From Trichuris trichiura (lineage: Eukaryota > Nematoda > Enoplea > Trichinellida > Trichuridae), in the NCBI GenBank assembly GCA_037903355.1, contig JBAJFE010000011.1:1807001-1871000 (forward strand): DNA of 64,000 bases, given 5' to 3'. The notes under the pieces are model-generated. The model had not been told where the DNA came from, did no database searches, and was given only the letters and a program-made list of their open reading frames with translations. The first letter of the stretch is position 1. Each line of letters opens with the position of its first letter. Below are positions 46,383 to 59,180 of the stretch, in pieces. The position numbers and the translations under genes are program-made.

Positions 46383-49300
46383 GACTACATATTTAAATGA
46401 TTACTTTGGACCTAAATAAGCAGAGGGAAAAGAAGTCGATAAAAATTAGCCATCGCTCAACGTGTACTGCATTTTCTCATTCTCGCCTTCTCTTTTTTGT
46501 TAATTTAGCTATAAGGATGGAAAGCCAGGTTGTGGGCTAATTCAGGACCACTTAATATCCCAGTTCTTGCTTACGTTGGAGACAGGTTGTTGTCCAACTT
46601 AATAATTCTATACATTGGTTAGGGCAGTGTTTTTTATTTGAATTTACTTCAGGGAAAAACAATTACTTGCTGCTAAGCCCCTTTGGTTATATTGTAGGGG
46701 TAATACATTTACTGCCACCGGGAATGCTTATCGACCGGCAAACAAGTTAGTTACTTTGATTTGTTGCACTTCTGTTGCCTAAATTTTTTTTATTCAGCTG
46801 ATATCTTCTCTGCTACTAAGCATTATTCCCTCTTGCCAACACCCATTCAATGTAACTGGTCGTTCCAAAACATTTGTAAATGTAAAAACGGAGAATCTCA
46901 TTGTGCCTGTACCAGCTGCTGGAAGAGGCCCCCGCTGATGTCAACAACACGAGATCGTTGTCCCTACCTGGCATTAACTTAAGACTACTCATAGGGCGGT
47001 GTGACTGTGCCCCCTCCTGTTACGGGACCGTGTCCAGTTTGCAGTGGGTCTCCCTGCTTGAGCTCGCTGTCTTCGTGCGCCATTGCTTCCTTGGACTTTT
47101 GTCTTTTCATAGGTTACTGTCCTTTCTCGGTTATTCACCTTAATAGGTAGCAACGGCGGTCTATATAAACGGCTGAGGCGGGAATGGTTTGGGTAGCTGA
47201 ATTGGCCATGTTTCTGTCGTGCCACTACCGCTGTTCTGTACCCTCGATACAAAGTTAACAAGATTATTCTTTCAATAAAAGACATATATCAGTCGTATAT
47301 CGTCGCAGGTAGCTCTGCTGCTTGATTCAATGTTTCTATGCTGTTTTTTTCTTGTATGTATTTGTTACGGAAACTGCAAAAAGCGTTTATTTGTACTTGC
47401 GAATCCTCGGAGCATTTGGAACCCTAAGTGGTCCATTGTTAAAAGTAACAAAATTTATGCTAAGTTTCTATTTAATGATGGGCTCGCTTTTAGAATTGAT
47501 CAAAGGCGTGATAGAAGACGCCTGGATTTGACTTGGAAGAAAGTTGGGTTGTCGCGTGTCAAGGACAACTGCTTTGCAGCTTGTTGGACAAAAACCTATT
47601 CGAGGATGCCCCTATGGCAAGCTAATCGCTCTCCCTGGAAGTACCCTCCGCCAATGTACGCTTCATAATATCTTATCGCGCGAGAGAAAAACCAGTATCC
47701 CCTATCTTTCAGCGAGAAAATGAGAAGAGATAAGCTCGACGAGGAGCTGCTTTTGCTTTATCAACCAGTATGCGTTTTGGCTGCGACGTTTCTGGCTGCA
47801 AATTTAGTTGGTGCAACCGAGTGTTCTGTGCGCATAGGCGAAGTAAGAGTTTTTACATTTTCTTTGCAACCATGCGGTTAGAACAACAGTTTGTGAAGTT
47901 GTATTCGGCCGAGTGGTTGAATTGAGGATTCAACTTTCATTTTTCAGCTTTTTGGGCCAGAAGTGGCTTGCCAATTTCTTTCTTGCTTTTCCCGCCTGTT
48001 CACTACCTACCTGCAACTTCATGCCTTTGCATTAGGTGTTCAAGATATTATCGTGACCAAAAACGTTTGTTATCACCACCGTTCTTCATTGCTCAAATTA
48101 AATGTTATATTTAGGCAAATAGAAAATGCGAAAAGTGATCAGTCCATTAGATAGCTGCGGTAAATCGGCTGTAAGAGACACGCTGAATCTTCCGGATGCA
48201 GAAATGGACACTCTAATAGGTATTCCATGCTTTAATTCTTCATTTGAATTTTTTTTTCATGCCGCACAGTGTAGGGACTTGATCATTCAAACTAAAGCCT
48301 GTAAATGGTAGTTTGACTGATCGATGATGAAATTATTAGAATAATAGTTTGGGTTGGCTTTTATAGATTATTCTCAGTTTATTTATTGTGAAGTGCAATT
48401 GGTAGTATGCGACGATCTATCGTGACTAAGTAATTTTGAAAACATTAAAACTTCTTATCCCATCGTCGGCAGGTTAAATAATGACGACTGCTTGCGAGTG
48501 AGTGGGCAGCAACAAGAAATCTGGAACATTTATTTATGAGAATTGAATTGCAGTCGGGAAAACTGACTTTCGTAGTGAAAATGTCTAGATCGTGGTCTAC
48601 TTACAGACAATCGTCGTAGTTTATCCTTCTCACGATGACACAAAAAAATTACCTGAAATCTGCAAAATTGTTTAACATTTTTATCATTACACAAAAGTTT
48701 GTTATTAATTTTGGGTCACCGAGTCAGATGCTCATTTGACATCGTTTCCAACACAGTAGTTGGAATTCATTGACGAAATTTTGTTTTTCCCGTCGAGTGT
48801 TGAGTGGTTCCTTGCCGTTAAAAGGCATAAACAATAGAGCTTCAGTTAGCACTGAACCTGTTAATCATGATAGTTCGAATTCAAATTTTTTACAATACGT
48901 GTTTCAGAAGGCAGGTGCACCACTTCCGCACATACGCAAAACGTAGCATATATTTTGGGGTGCAAGATCTAACGTAAATTATTTTGCGGAGAAAAAAACT
49001 AACAAAATAACACAAGGAAAGCTCTAACGGTCAAATGCGATGTAGTGTCTTTAAACAATGAGTCAACAGGGGAAAAACTTTCACTGTACAATCGTTCAGT
49101 AGTTTCTTTTGCATCATCGTGCTGCTGTTGCTGTCTCATTTATTGGTGAAACTCGTTTGAGCCTTCCCTTACGGATTAAGAGAAGTGAGGTTCACTATCT
49201 GTTGAAGTAGTGCGGTCAGAGTTTCGCCACCGCAGAGATCTAATCACCAGCTGACTAGATGTGTTGCTGATCTTTTTCTTACTCAAAAAATTAAGCAAAC

Positions 49301-51750
49301 GACTCCTTAACTTCTCTCCTCTGCACATTAGCATAACATGTGAAAAACCAAGGCAACATCGATTTCCTCAGTGCAAATAGTAGCATGTTTTGAGTAAACC
49401 TGAATCTTATCAATTTCCGTGACTTTCAGAGAAGTTATTGGAAACCAGCTTGAACAGCGAACGAGCTGAAGAAGCGAAGCAGATAGAGCATTTGTTGCAT
49501 GCGACAAGACATTACGACCACGACACTACTTTTCTCTTGTTAGTGTTTGTCAGTTTTTATAATACAAAAGTTTTATTACGGAATAATTCCCGTTTAATGT
49601 GTTAAATAACTCCGGAGCTTTCGGGTCGACCGAGACCCGTCTTCAGCGGTTGTAAGTCACAACGTTCTTCAGCGAAGAAAAAATGGGCTTTTGGCTTTTG
49701 GCAGAAACGCGTACCGTGCAATCGGTGAAAGGAATCCAGCGATGCACGCTTAAGAAGAGAAGGGTAAGCGAATTCTGGCAACCGAAAGAGTCAATTTGAG
49801 AGTGCAGTTACGAACTGCTGTTTTACTTAAGTACGTTTTTTTTCAAATTGTTCTTTAATCAACCCGACATATTCGACTTTACTTGAATCAGATGTAATCG
49901 TATTCACGCAATGCAAGAGTCGTGCGGCATTGATGCTGATGCCAGTTCTATTGTTCAGCTTTCTCTTTTGCAAAATGCTTCAAAAGCAACGAGAAACCAA
50001 TTATTCCTACTAAGGAAATGAAGTCTGTTTTCGCCCGTTACGGTATAAATGTTGATTAAGGCATCTGACAATATTTATTGGTCACATGACCCATACCAGC
50101 AAGTATCAACCCTTCAAAAAAACTTTCATGTACACTTCGACATTTCCATTACAAGAAATAACATTTGAAACCACTATGGCATAGTTTCTCAACCTTTTTT
50201 GCCCCAGGGCTCCCCTAGGCCTTGTCAGGGCCCACCAGGGCCCCCCTAGGCCATGTCAGGGCCCCTAAGCCTTGTAAGGGCCCACCGTTTATTGCGACAA
50301 TGTCCTGCCCCATTATCCTCCAGGGCTCCCAGGGGGGCCCCAGGGCCCATGTTGAGAAGCACTGCACTATGACATTCATGAAAGACGCAATAGTCAATAG
50401 TAATTCGATGTGCACCTCTGTAACAGCTATTGTTCAAAATTATGCATTATGAATGTTGAAGACCTCTTAAATACGCCTTCAGGAGTGGTCATTGGTCGAT
50501 TGCCTCACATTGGTACTGGATGCTTTGATATTCTGTATCTTTCGTATTAGACAGTGTTCGAATCTTGATATGAACCTGTCAATAACAACGTTTGCAAGCC
50601 TGATCCAATTGATCAGATGTTACTATCAGGGAACAGCGCTGTCTGTTTAGCAGAAGTATTTGACACCACATTACACCCACTGAGCTCTCTTTGCGTGCAA
50701 GATTGAGAAAATGGACGCGCCGCCTGTGGATAAATATTTTCCGAAATCACTATTACGGCGACGACGACCACGACCACGACGACATTACCTTTTTCCCTTC
50801 TTAGTCTTTGTCGGCTTTTGTTTTATAACTCCGTCCAAGTTTCCAGCGTAGCTTTTGGGGCGAAAACAAACCCTGAACCGTCAGCTTAAAGCTAGTTTTA
50901 AGTTCTCTTTCGCTGCTACATTCAGGTGAAGCAGAAAAGAAAAAACGGCGGAGAATTTGTGTATGTTTAAAGCGGTAAAGGTGACTGAATTTCCCCTGTA
51001 TGAGTGGAATGGCAAAAAAATACAGCTTAGTAAGAGTTCTGTAGCGTTCAAGCACTGTTTACGCGGAAGAGATAACAAGAATTGAACACGTCGTGAAATG
51101 AAAAAAAAATGGAATCGCTTCTCGAATGTCGGTGAAAAAGCTGATGAGTGAACAGTCAATGAAAACACGAAATAACAGTTTTGCAGCTAAAGAATCTTCA
51201 ACTTTGCCACGCTAAATATTTTAAAATTTCAAAATACGGTCAGGTTGTCGATAGCTGAACCTGCATACTTTTCTTATCGGTATTCGGTTTTGGTCGCAGT
51301 GCATTTAGACGAAGGATGAGTAACTCAACGCAAGCTGTCCCATGTCGTATCAAGGTAAGCTTGACATTGATAGTTGCTCTACGTTATCCAAGGCTTCTTA
51401 CGAAATTGTTTACGTAGTAGTCTGCAGTTAATACTCCGCCTTTCGATTATTGCTAAGTTCTTGCGTAATGTTTCAGCTGAAAAAACTCGTAGAATTCTTT
51501 TTACAATAGTTAACTTTCTAAGTTGCAAGAATGTTGTTGGTTATGCCTATGTTTTGTTTAAAGTTTCTAAACTAATCGTACCTTTTAACAAGATTGTAAT
51601 TCTTTTCTTTTTCTTCGTCCTTTTAAAAAAAATAGTGCAATTCGATGCTATATTTTTTCGTCGGTCTGATCCATAACTCTCTATAGAACAACTATAACAC
51701 TGTAAGTACTTATTGCGTAATTGAAGTATGGAATTTCGATCCCGTGAAAA
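46383..51750. repeat. Right copy, proximal part, of the large segmental duplication
   Basis: Direct-orientation paralogue of 14215-21540. It lacks the 951 bp element of the left copy and carries its own 185 bp insertion (50180-50364). A stretch of about 200 bases (49508-49710), including CCGGAGCTTTCGGGTCGACC and CCCGTCTTCAGCGG, replaces about 1.3 kb of the left copy. Short open frames such as 46989-47285 (minus) partly correspond to 14972-15199 but contain frame changes, so no gene is called. Confidence 0.8.
50180..50364. mobile_element. hAT-type MITE, 185 bp
   Basis: The right end, reverse complemented, reads CAGTGCTTCTCAACATGGG; the left end reads CATAGTTTCTCAACC, a decayed form of the common hAT end CAGTGGTTCTCAACC. 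It is flanked by CACTATGG (50172-50179) and CACTATGA (50365-50372), an 8 bp duplication with one change. The left duplication copy has the empty site CCACTATAGCATTC near 20183. The interior is made of GGGCCC/CCTAGG-rich words and has no coding capacity. Confidence 0.85.
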
Positions 51751-53489
51751 CTTTCATTAAGCGCAGCTTTCAGGAGGACACGGTTCCCGTCTTCAGCGCA
51801 AGATTAGTCTGTGCTAGTGTTTCCACTGAGCAACTGGATTCAATTTCGTACGTAATGCCATGCGGTTATCCCCCGAAACTAAGGGTTTGTCACTTCGCAA
51901 TATGGGACAGATATTGGGTGATCTTTTTGAACTCTAATTGAAATTCAAGAGGCTTTCCCAGTTGTTTCATCTTTCCCGTAATCTAGCGATATCGTAGAAG
52001 AATCAAGTAAGGCATTGGTGTTCAGTCCCCTGTAGAAAACTGCCGACGGCAGAATCTTTTATCAGTGATCTATTCTATCAGGTTTGTCGAAAATCCGTTT
52101 TCCTTGAGCGTCTTTCAGAGATAATTTAGTTCTTCGAGAAAAGATTCATTGTGCTGTATTAACTTTGAACTAATACGTCTTGTATAGAGTCTGTAGTTAC
52201 GGCTCGGAGATAGTAATAGTGGAGGATCAGGTACGCATCTGAAGCATAGCTTATGCTAGATTTCGCACAAAAGCTTTCTCCTTCTGAAAAACGCTTGTTT
52301 GTAATACAAATATTTCATAATTTAAATATGCCATTTTTTCATGTTTCAATTGTTTCTTCTTACGGAATTCGTCCCGTTAAAATACAAAACTTTAATAAGA
52401 TTCCGTAGGATTCAGGCCGCGCGCGACCCGTCCTCAGCGGTGCTAAAATTAATGACATTAACAGTACCAAACTAATTATTATATCGGTGAGGAGACTGGA
52501 GTACGCACCGCATTCTCATAGTGGAGCTCGCTGACCTGTAAAAGAAAATTGCGGATCAAAACACGGCAGAGAAGAAAACAGAGGTGACGCGAAAGAGTTC
52601 CTGATTCGACAAGGAAGCCTTAAGGTGCCGTTTGCGGCCTGCAATTTATTTCGTTCTCGTAGCAAATAACCTCGAAGAGAATGTCGACCGATAGGGTGTG
52701 AATTAGGCGGGAGAGAACAGTGTTTTCAGCGTATAGGAACAAAAGGGTTGGTTTTGTCTTGCTACAATTTATTAGAGTACGAACTTATAACCATTCTTTA
52801 CGTTTCCATTTTTTTCATTGACTGATTGGTCAAATTATTCACCCTGTAGCTGAGACTCTAATCGTTTTCATGTTCAATGTGATTCTCCATATGCTGTAGA
52901 ACAGAACAATTTTGCGATGCAGTTCTTTCCGCACAGCAGAATTTTCTTATCAGCGTTTATGATTTTCAAAAATAGCAATAATGAGGGATCATGGCTGAGT
53001 TGTTTATTGGCCGCGTCGGTTTAGTAATTCTTGCAGACTGAATTTTTGTTAATGATGAATGTACGTATGTAATCTTTTGTTATAATCCTCAGTGTGTTAA
53101 ACTGACGGGACATTGCTCCTCAAATGAGTAAATTTAAACCAGATTAAATGTTTCTTATGTTCTTTGAATCGCTCAGTTACGTTTAGCTCAGTTTCTTCTG
53201 CATAAAGGTTCGAACAGCTGCATTCAACTACGTACAAGATGCTTTAACGTTTGTCCTCCGAAACTAAGAGTTTGTCGCTTCAGATTATGGAGTAGATATT
53301 GTGTGACCTTTTTGTTCTTTAAATAAAATTTAAGAGACTTTCCTAATTCCGTTATCTTTTCTTCTAATGTACCGATATGTGAAAAGATCGTTTACGGTTA
53401 TGGTTTTCATTCCGCTGTTTCTTTTCAGTGATCGTTAGTGTGAGATTTGTTAAAAATCTGTTTTCCTTGATCGTCTTTCAAAGATCATT
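51751..53489. repeat. Right-copy block preceding array R1, repeated at 57295-59180
   Basis: The stretch from about 50880 to 53489 recurs at 57370-59190; for example 51744-51941 is nearly identical to 58222-58419. This copy has about 780 extra bases (52260-53035) that the second copy lacks; they contain CGCGCGACCCGTCCTCAGCG, a variant of the motif at 49640. Confidence 0.75.
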
Positions 53490-55690
53490 TAGCTGAATGG
53501 GAAACGAAAAGCTCAGCAACAGCGGCCTGCTTTTCTGAGCGATCGCTTTCCCGTTCGATGCGATATGGAAAGTAGCGCCAGAAACATAATCCTGCAATGT
53601 TCTAGCTTTTAGACAGCTGTGTTGGTTCCTGTACGACTCCTCGACGCCATTATATCTCTTGATAGCCATGATCGTCTAAAGTTGCTCTTCTAAAGCTTGG
53701 AGGCACCTAGAAGACGTAGTTTAACTGGCGAATAGTATGTGCCTATAGTTAAGCGGAGCCATATTCCTAGTTTTCAGAGGTCGAGTAATGAACGGAAAGC
53801 CGAAAATATGAAAAAGTTCTCTTTTTACATTTTTCGTACAGTAGATGAACGAAACGCAGGTACCGATATTTTCAACAATACTCGCAGGCTGTCCGCCGCG
53901 CGCCGGATAGGTCTTTCGTCCGTGAAAAAACCGTAGAGCCGCTATGATGCTCCTGCAAAGTGGGAGCGGGAACACCGAGGGGAACTCACCCTGTTTTTGC
54001 GCGTGATCCCATCACCCGAGCAGAAATGCAAAGTGGTCGCAGAAACCAAATCATGCACCGTACTAGCTTTTATACAGCTGTGTTGAGTCGCGTAAGAGTC
54101 TTAGAAGCTGTTAGACTTCCTGATGGCGGTGTTTGACTGAAGTTGTTTTTCCTTGCCCTGGGGGCACGGTAATGAAGAAGTTTAACTGCCGAATATTATG
54201 TGCGTATACCTACGCAGAGCCATATTTCCGTTTTATGGAGCTCATTTGTGCAACGGGAGAGCAGAAACACGAAAGCGAGTCTTTTTACATTCTTCGTACA
54301 GTAGATGAACGAAAAGCAGGTACCAGTATTTTCAAAATTCTTAACTAGGCGTCGCATGCGCGGCGGAAACGTTTCTTGTGAGCTAGAGGGCTGTAGTAGC
54401 GCTGCAGCTTTCATGCGGAGTGGGATTTGATACGCGGACCGGTAGGGAGCCTGTTCTTCTGCGCGATGGCTTCATTTGAAACTAAATCGAAAGGAGTGCT
54501 CAAAAACGTGTTCGCTGCATCCTCCTTGCTGCTAAGTGGATGCTCTGGGTCGGATAGAGACTTTGGAAGCTGTAAGTTTCGTTTGTCGCGGTGATCGACA
54601 AAAGGCGCTTTTCTATACACTGGCCGTTCATGGACGAAGAACTTTACGTAGCGAGTATTATGTTCCTATACTTATGGAAAGCAGCATTCGGACTTTTCGA
54701 GCCACGGGAGGCTGGAAATAGGAGAAATGACTTTCTACGTACAGTAGATGTACGAAAAGCAGGTACCACGTTTTTCAAAAATACTCATAGGCCTTCCTCT
54801 GCGCGCCCGACTAGTGTTTTGTGCGCGAGAGCGCTTCAGTAGCGCAGTATCGGTTCTCTGTTATGGGAACAGAAACGCAGAACTATAATGAGCCCCTTTT
54901 TTTTCGCGCGATGGCTTCATTTGAATCCAAATCTAACGTAGCCGGCATAAACGTAGTCCTGCATTATTCTGGCTTCTGGAAGCTATAGGTTTCGCTTGTG
55001 GCGGTGTTCGACCAAAACCGCTCTTGTATAGCCAGGGCGCGCATAGACGACGTAGTTTAAGTAGCGAATGTCATAGCCGCATAATTATAGAGAGCATAGA
55101 TCGGATTTTTCCGAGATCGTTTGAGCTACGGGTAGCTGGAGATATGAAAAAATTTTGTTTTAACATTCTTCGTACAGTAGGTTAACGATAAGAAGGGAGT
55201 AGTATTTTCAAAAATAGTCACTAGCCGTCTAACGCTCGCATGAGAACGGTATTATTTTCGAGACGGTTACAGACGCGCCAAAACGCTTTTGCGAAAAAGA
55301 TAAAAAAAAAGGCCGAGCGAGAGCGAAGCAGTTTTTTGCACCATCGCTTCATCCGAAACGAAATGGAAAGTTACGGGCACAATCGTACTCCTTAATGCGT
55401 GTTGCCAACAGATGGCTGTGCTGCCCCGCTATAGAGCTTTGGAATCTGCAGATTGCTATGATTGTGGTGTTCCATTGGAGCCGCACTTGTATATTCTGAG
55501 GGGCGCATACAGGAACTTTTAACTGGCTAATATAGTGCCCCTATACTTACGGTTAGTGCCACTCCGATTTTTCAGTGCTTGTGCGAGCAACGGACAGCTG
55601 GAAATACGATAAAATGCTAGTTTTTGGATTAATGCTACAGTAAGTAAAGGAAAAGCAGGTACCACTATTTTCAAAAATAGTGATGAAGCC
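53490..55690. repeat. Satellite array R1, about 5 monomers
   Basis: The monomer box recurs near 53837, 54295, 54739, 55170 and 55636. The order of monomer variants parallels the end of L1/L2 and R2. The last monomer carries the same exact inverted repeat (CACTATTTT arms) as L2. Confidence 0.85.
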
Positions 55691-57294
55691 TCCGGAGCGC
55701 GTGGACAAGTTTTTTGTCTGCAAGAAAGCTACCGGTGGCTGCGTGAAACCGTTTCGCGTCACAAAAAGACGCGCCAAACAAACACGTAACGCCTTTTCAC
55801 TTTTGCGTCAAAAGAAGGCACGTCAAACTGGGACGTCATATTTTAACTGTGCGTAAATTTGTTTCATTTGAAAAAAAAGGTATGTTTAGCTTAATTAGAA
55901 TGGGTGCATGTCGACTGCAGCTGAACGTGAGAGTTGCGTGAAAAGAAAGCGAGTCAGTCTGACTTGAAAGGTTATTTTGTCATCGTCGGGATACTTTTAT
56001 GTATTTGCAGTTAAACGTGAAAAGTAACGCACGTAAACGGTATGACGTGAATTAATTATAGAAGAGAATGATAGATTTCTTTCAGTTTTAGATTTAAAGT
56101 GAATGTTTTCAGAAAAGTGGGTATTGCGAATTGTTTTCCAGTTTCAAAAGTGCTCATCCTTTAAGCTCTCTTTAAACAGGTTGAAGTTGCCGGTGTATAA
56201 AAGGTATGAGTAGAGAAGCAAACAGATAAAGCGAACAACTGTGCTGTTTGCTCGAAACTTTAAGAATACAGTAAAATTGAGGTAAAGAAAGAACAAAAGA
56301 ATAAAAAAAGAAACGCAAATGAATACAATTCATAGTGGCAAGCGGACAAGAATAAAGCGATGGAACAGGAAAGCCGCAGAAACCAGGATGATATAAAAGA
56401 CGGAAAGGAAGCATAGAAGGCACCAAGAGAAAGATGAGAAAGAAGAAAAGAAACGACGAAGGACTATTAAAGAAGAAGGAAAGGAATAAGGTAGGAAAAT
56501 TCGAACAAAGGGAAAGAGAAAGAAGGAAGAAAAAATTAGCGAAGACAATTTTGTGCCAACATAGAGCGCACCACACTACATACAAACTTTAACGGCTTTA
56601 ACCAGAGTTTAAACGATGGCCAAATCAGAAACTGGAAAATAATTGACATTTTAACAAACTTTCACCAGTTAATTCCCACCTACAATGGATAGCTGTGAAT
56701 ATAAATCCTTTACGATAAAAACTCTTAAACCGTGATTCTATTTTATTGTGAACATAATGTTTATGTAAAAGCACAACCTATATTCAGAGATGTAATTATT
56801 GTTCCTAATATTTTCTTATTAAGTTGAGATTTAAGGTTTATCGCACCCTGTCGAAGGTCCTTTGAATCAGCGTTGATGGCGAGCAACAATCCGCCCTGAA
56901 AGCTCTACTTGGGAAGAAAAGATGAGAAAACAATATGTCGTATCTTTTTGAATAGTACAATAATGGAGTAATGCACGCAGTTATTTGGAAGTTTTTCATG
57001 TGTTAAGTAGTTTGCCCGGAAAAGCAGCCTAAATTTATTTTTCTTTTTCAATGACGATTGATAGTTGCCCATGAAACCGACCGTTCACGAAATCTACCGC
57101 AACTTTGTCATTCAAATTCCTAAGGATAATAAGTGACGTATACCCAACATGAAAACGAATACACCCGTGAAAACCAGTAATTTAGTTCCCCATTAAAGAC
57201 GGAACATCAAAAAGTAAATTTGTTTTAAGAACAAAGCCTCTTTCAATTCTTTTATTAGTTGCTATGGTTTTTGTGGTTGTAAATTGCTGTATGC
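55691..57294. repeat. Array-flanking 'tail' unit R1
   Basis: Same order as the other tails: GCGTCA-rich start, TATAAAAG, stem-loop, purine-rich stretch and AT-rich end. It breaks at about 57294, where a short direct repeat (ACTACAACAACTCAA, twice) marks the junction with the next block. Confidence 0.8.
56196..56203 (+). promoter_or_regulatory. TATA box in tail R1
   Basis: TATAAAAG, followed by the stem-loop 56217-56225 / 56244-56252 (AGCAAACAG and complement). Confidence 0.5.
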
Positions 57295-59180
57295 ACTACA
57301 ACAACTCAATAAGTTGCCCTACAAATTGCTGTATTCTGTATGCAATACTACCACTACAACAACTCAACTTAAAGCTACTTTTAAATTCTCCTTCGCTGCT
57401 GCATTCAGGTGAAGCAGAAAACAAAAACGCCGGAGAATTTGTGTATGTTTAAAGCGGTAAAGGTGACTGAACTTCCCCTGTATGAGTGGAATGGCGAAAA
57501 AATACAGCTTAGTAAGAGTTCTGTAGCGTTCAAGCACTGTTTACGCGGAAGAGATATCAAGAATTGAACACGTCGTGGAATGAAAAAAGTATGCAATCGC
57601 TTCTCGAATGTCGGTGAAAAAGCTGATGAGTGAACAGTCAGTGAAAACACGAAATAACAGTTTTGCAGCTAAAGAATCTTCAACCTAGCCACGTTAAATA
57701 TTTTAAAATTTCAAAATACGGTCAGGTTGTCGATAACTGAACCTGCATACTTTTCTTATCTGTATTTGGTTTTGGTCGCGGTGCATTTAGACGAAGGATC
57801 AGTAATTCAACGCAAGCTGTCCCATGTCGTATCAAGGTAAGCTTGACATTAATAGTTGCTCTACGTCATCCAAGGCTTCTTACGAAGTTGCTAACGTAGT
57901 AGTCACTAGTTAATACTCCGCTTTTCGACTATTGCTAAGTTCTTGCGTAATGTTTCAGCTGAAAAGACTCGTAGAATTGTTTTTACAATAGTTATCATTC
58001 TAACCTTCATCAATGTTGCTGACTTTGCCTATGTTTTGTTTAAAGTTTTTAAACTTATGGTACCTTGTAACATGATTGTAATTTTTCTTTTTCTTCGTCT
58101 TTTTAAAAAAATACTGCAATTCGATGCTACACTTTTTCGTCGGTCTGATCCATAACTCTCTATAGAAAACTATAACACTATAAGTACTTATTGCGTAATT
58201 GAAGTATGGAATTTCGATCCCGTGAAAACTTCCATTAAGCGCAGCTTTCAGGAGGACACGGTTCCCGTCTTCAGCGGAAGATTAGTCTGTGCTAGTGTTT
58301 CCACTGAGCAACTGGATTCAATTTCGTACGTAATGCCATGCGGTTATCCCCCGAAACTAAGGGTTTGTCACTTCAGAATATGGGACAGATATTGGATGAT
58401 CTTTTTGAACTCTAATTGAAATTCAAGAGGCTTTCCCAGTTGTTTCATCTTTCCCGTAATCTAGCGATATCGTAGAAGAATCAAGTAAGGCATTGGTGTG
58501 CACTCCCCTGTAGAAAACTGCCGACGGCAGAATCTTTTATCAGTGATCTATTCTATCAGGTTTGTTCAAAATGCGTCTTGCTTGAGCGTCTTTCAGAGAT
58601 AATTTAGTTCTTCGAGAATAGATTCCTTGTGCTGTATTAACTTTGAACTAATACGTCTTGTATAGAGTCTGTAGTTACGGCTCCGAGATAGTAATAGTGG
58701 AGGATCAGGTACGCATCTGAAGCATAGCTTATGCTAGATTTCTGAATTTTTGTTAATCATGAATGTACGTATGTAATTTTTAGTTATAATGCTCAGTGTG
58801 TTAAACCGGCGAGACGTTGCTCCTCAAATGAGTAAATTTAAACCAGATTAAATGTTTCTTATGTTCTTTGAATCGCTCAGTTACGTTTAGCTCAGTTTCT
58901 TCTGCATAAAGGTTCGAACAGCTGCATTCAACTACGTACAAAATGCTTTAACGTTTGTCCTCCGAAACTAAGAGTTTCTCGCTTCAGATTATGGAGTAGA
59001 TATTGGGTGACCTTTTTGTTCTTTAAATAAAATTTAAGAGACTTTCCCAATTCCCTTATCTTTTCCTCTAGTGTACCGACATCTTAGAAGATCGTTTGCG
59101 GTTATGGTTTTCATTCCGCTGTTTCTTTTCAGTGATCGTTAGTGTGAGATTTGTTAAAACTCTGTCTTCCTTGATCGTCT
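57295..59180. repeat. Second copy of the block 50880-53489
   Basis: Matches the first copy closely, including the stretch ending CTCAGCAACAGCGGCCTGC. It lacks the 780 bp present at 52260-53035; the junction reads GATTTCTGAATTTTTG near 58738. Confidence 0.8.

Noticed and set aside
53205..53235. GGTTCGAA resembling a tRNA B box
   Set aside because: No A box or cloverleaf could be found around it.
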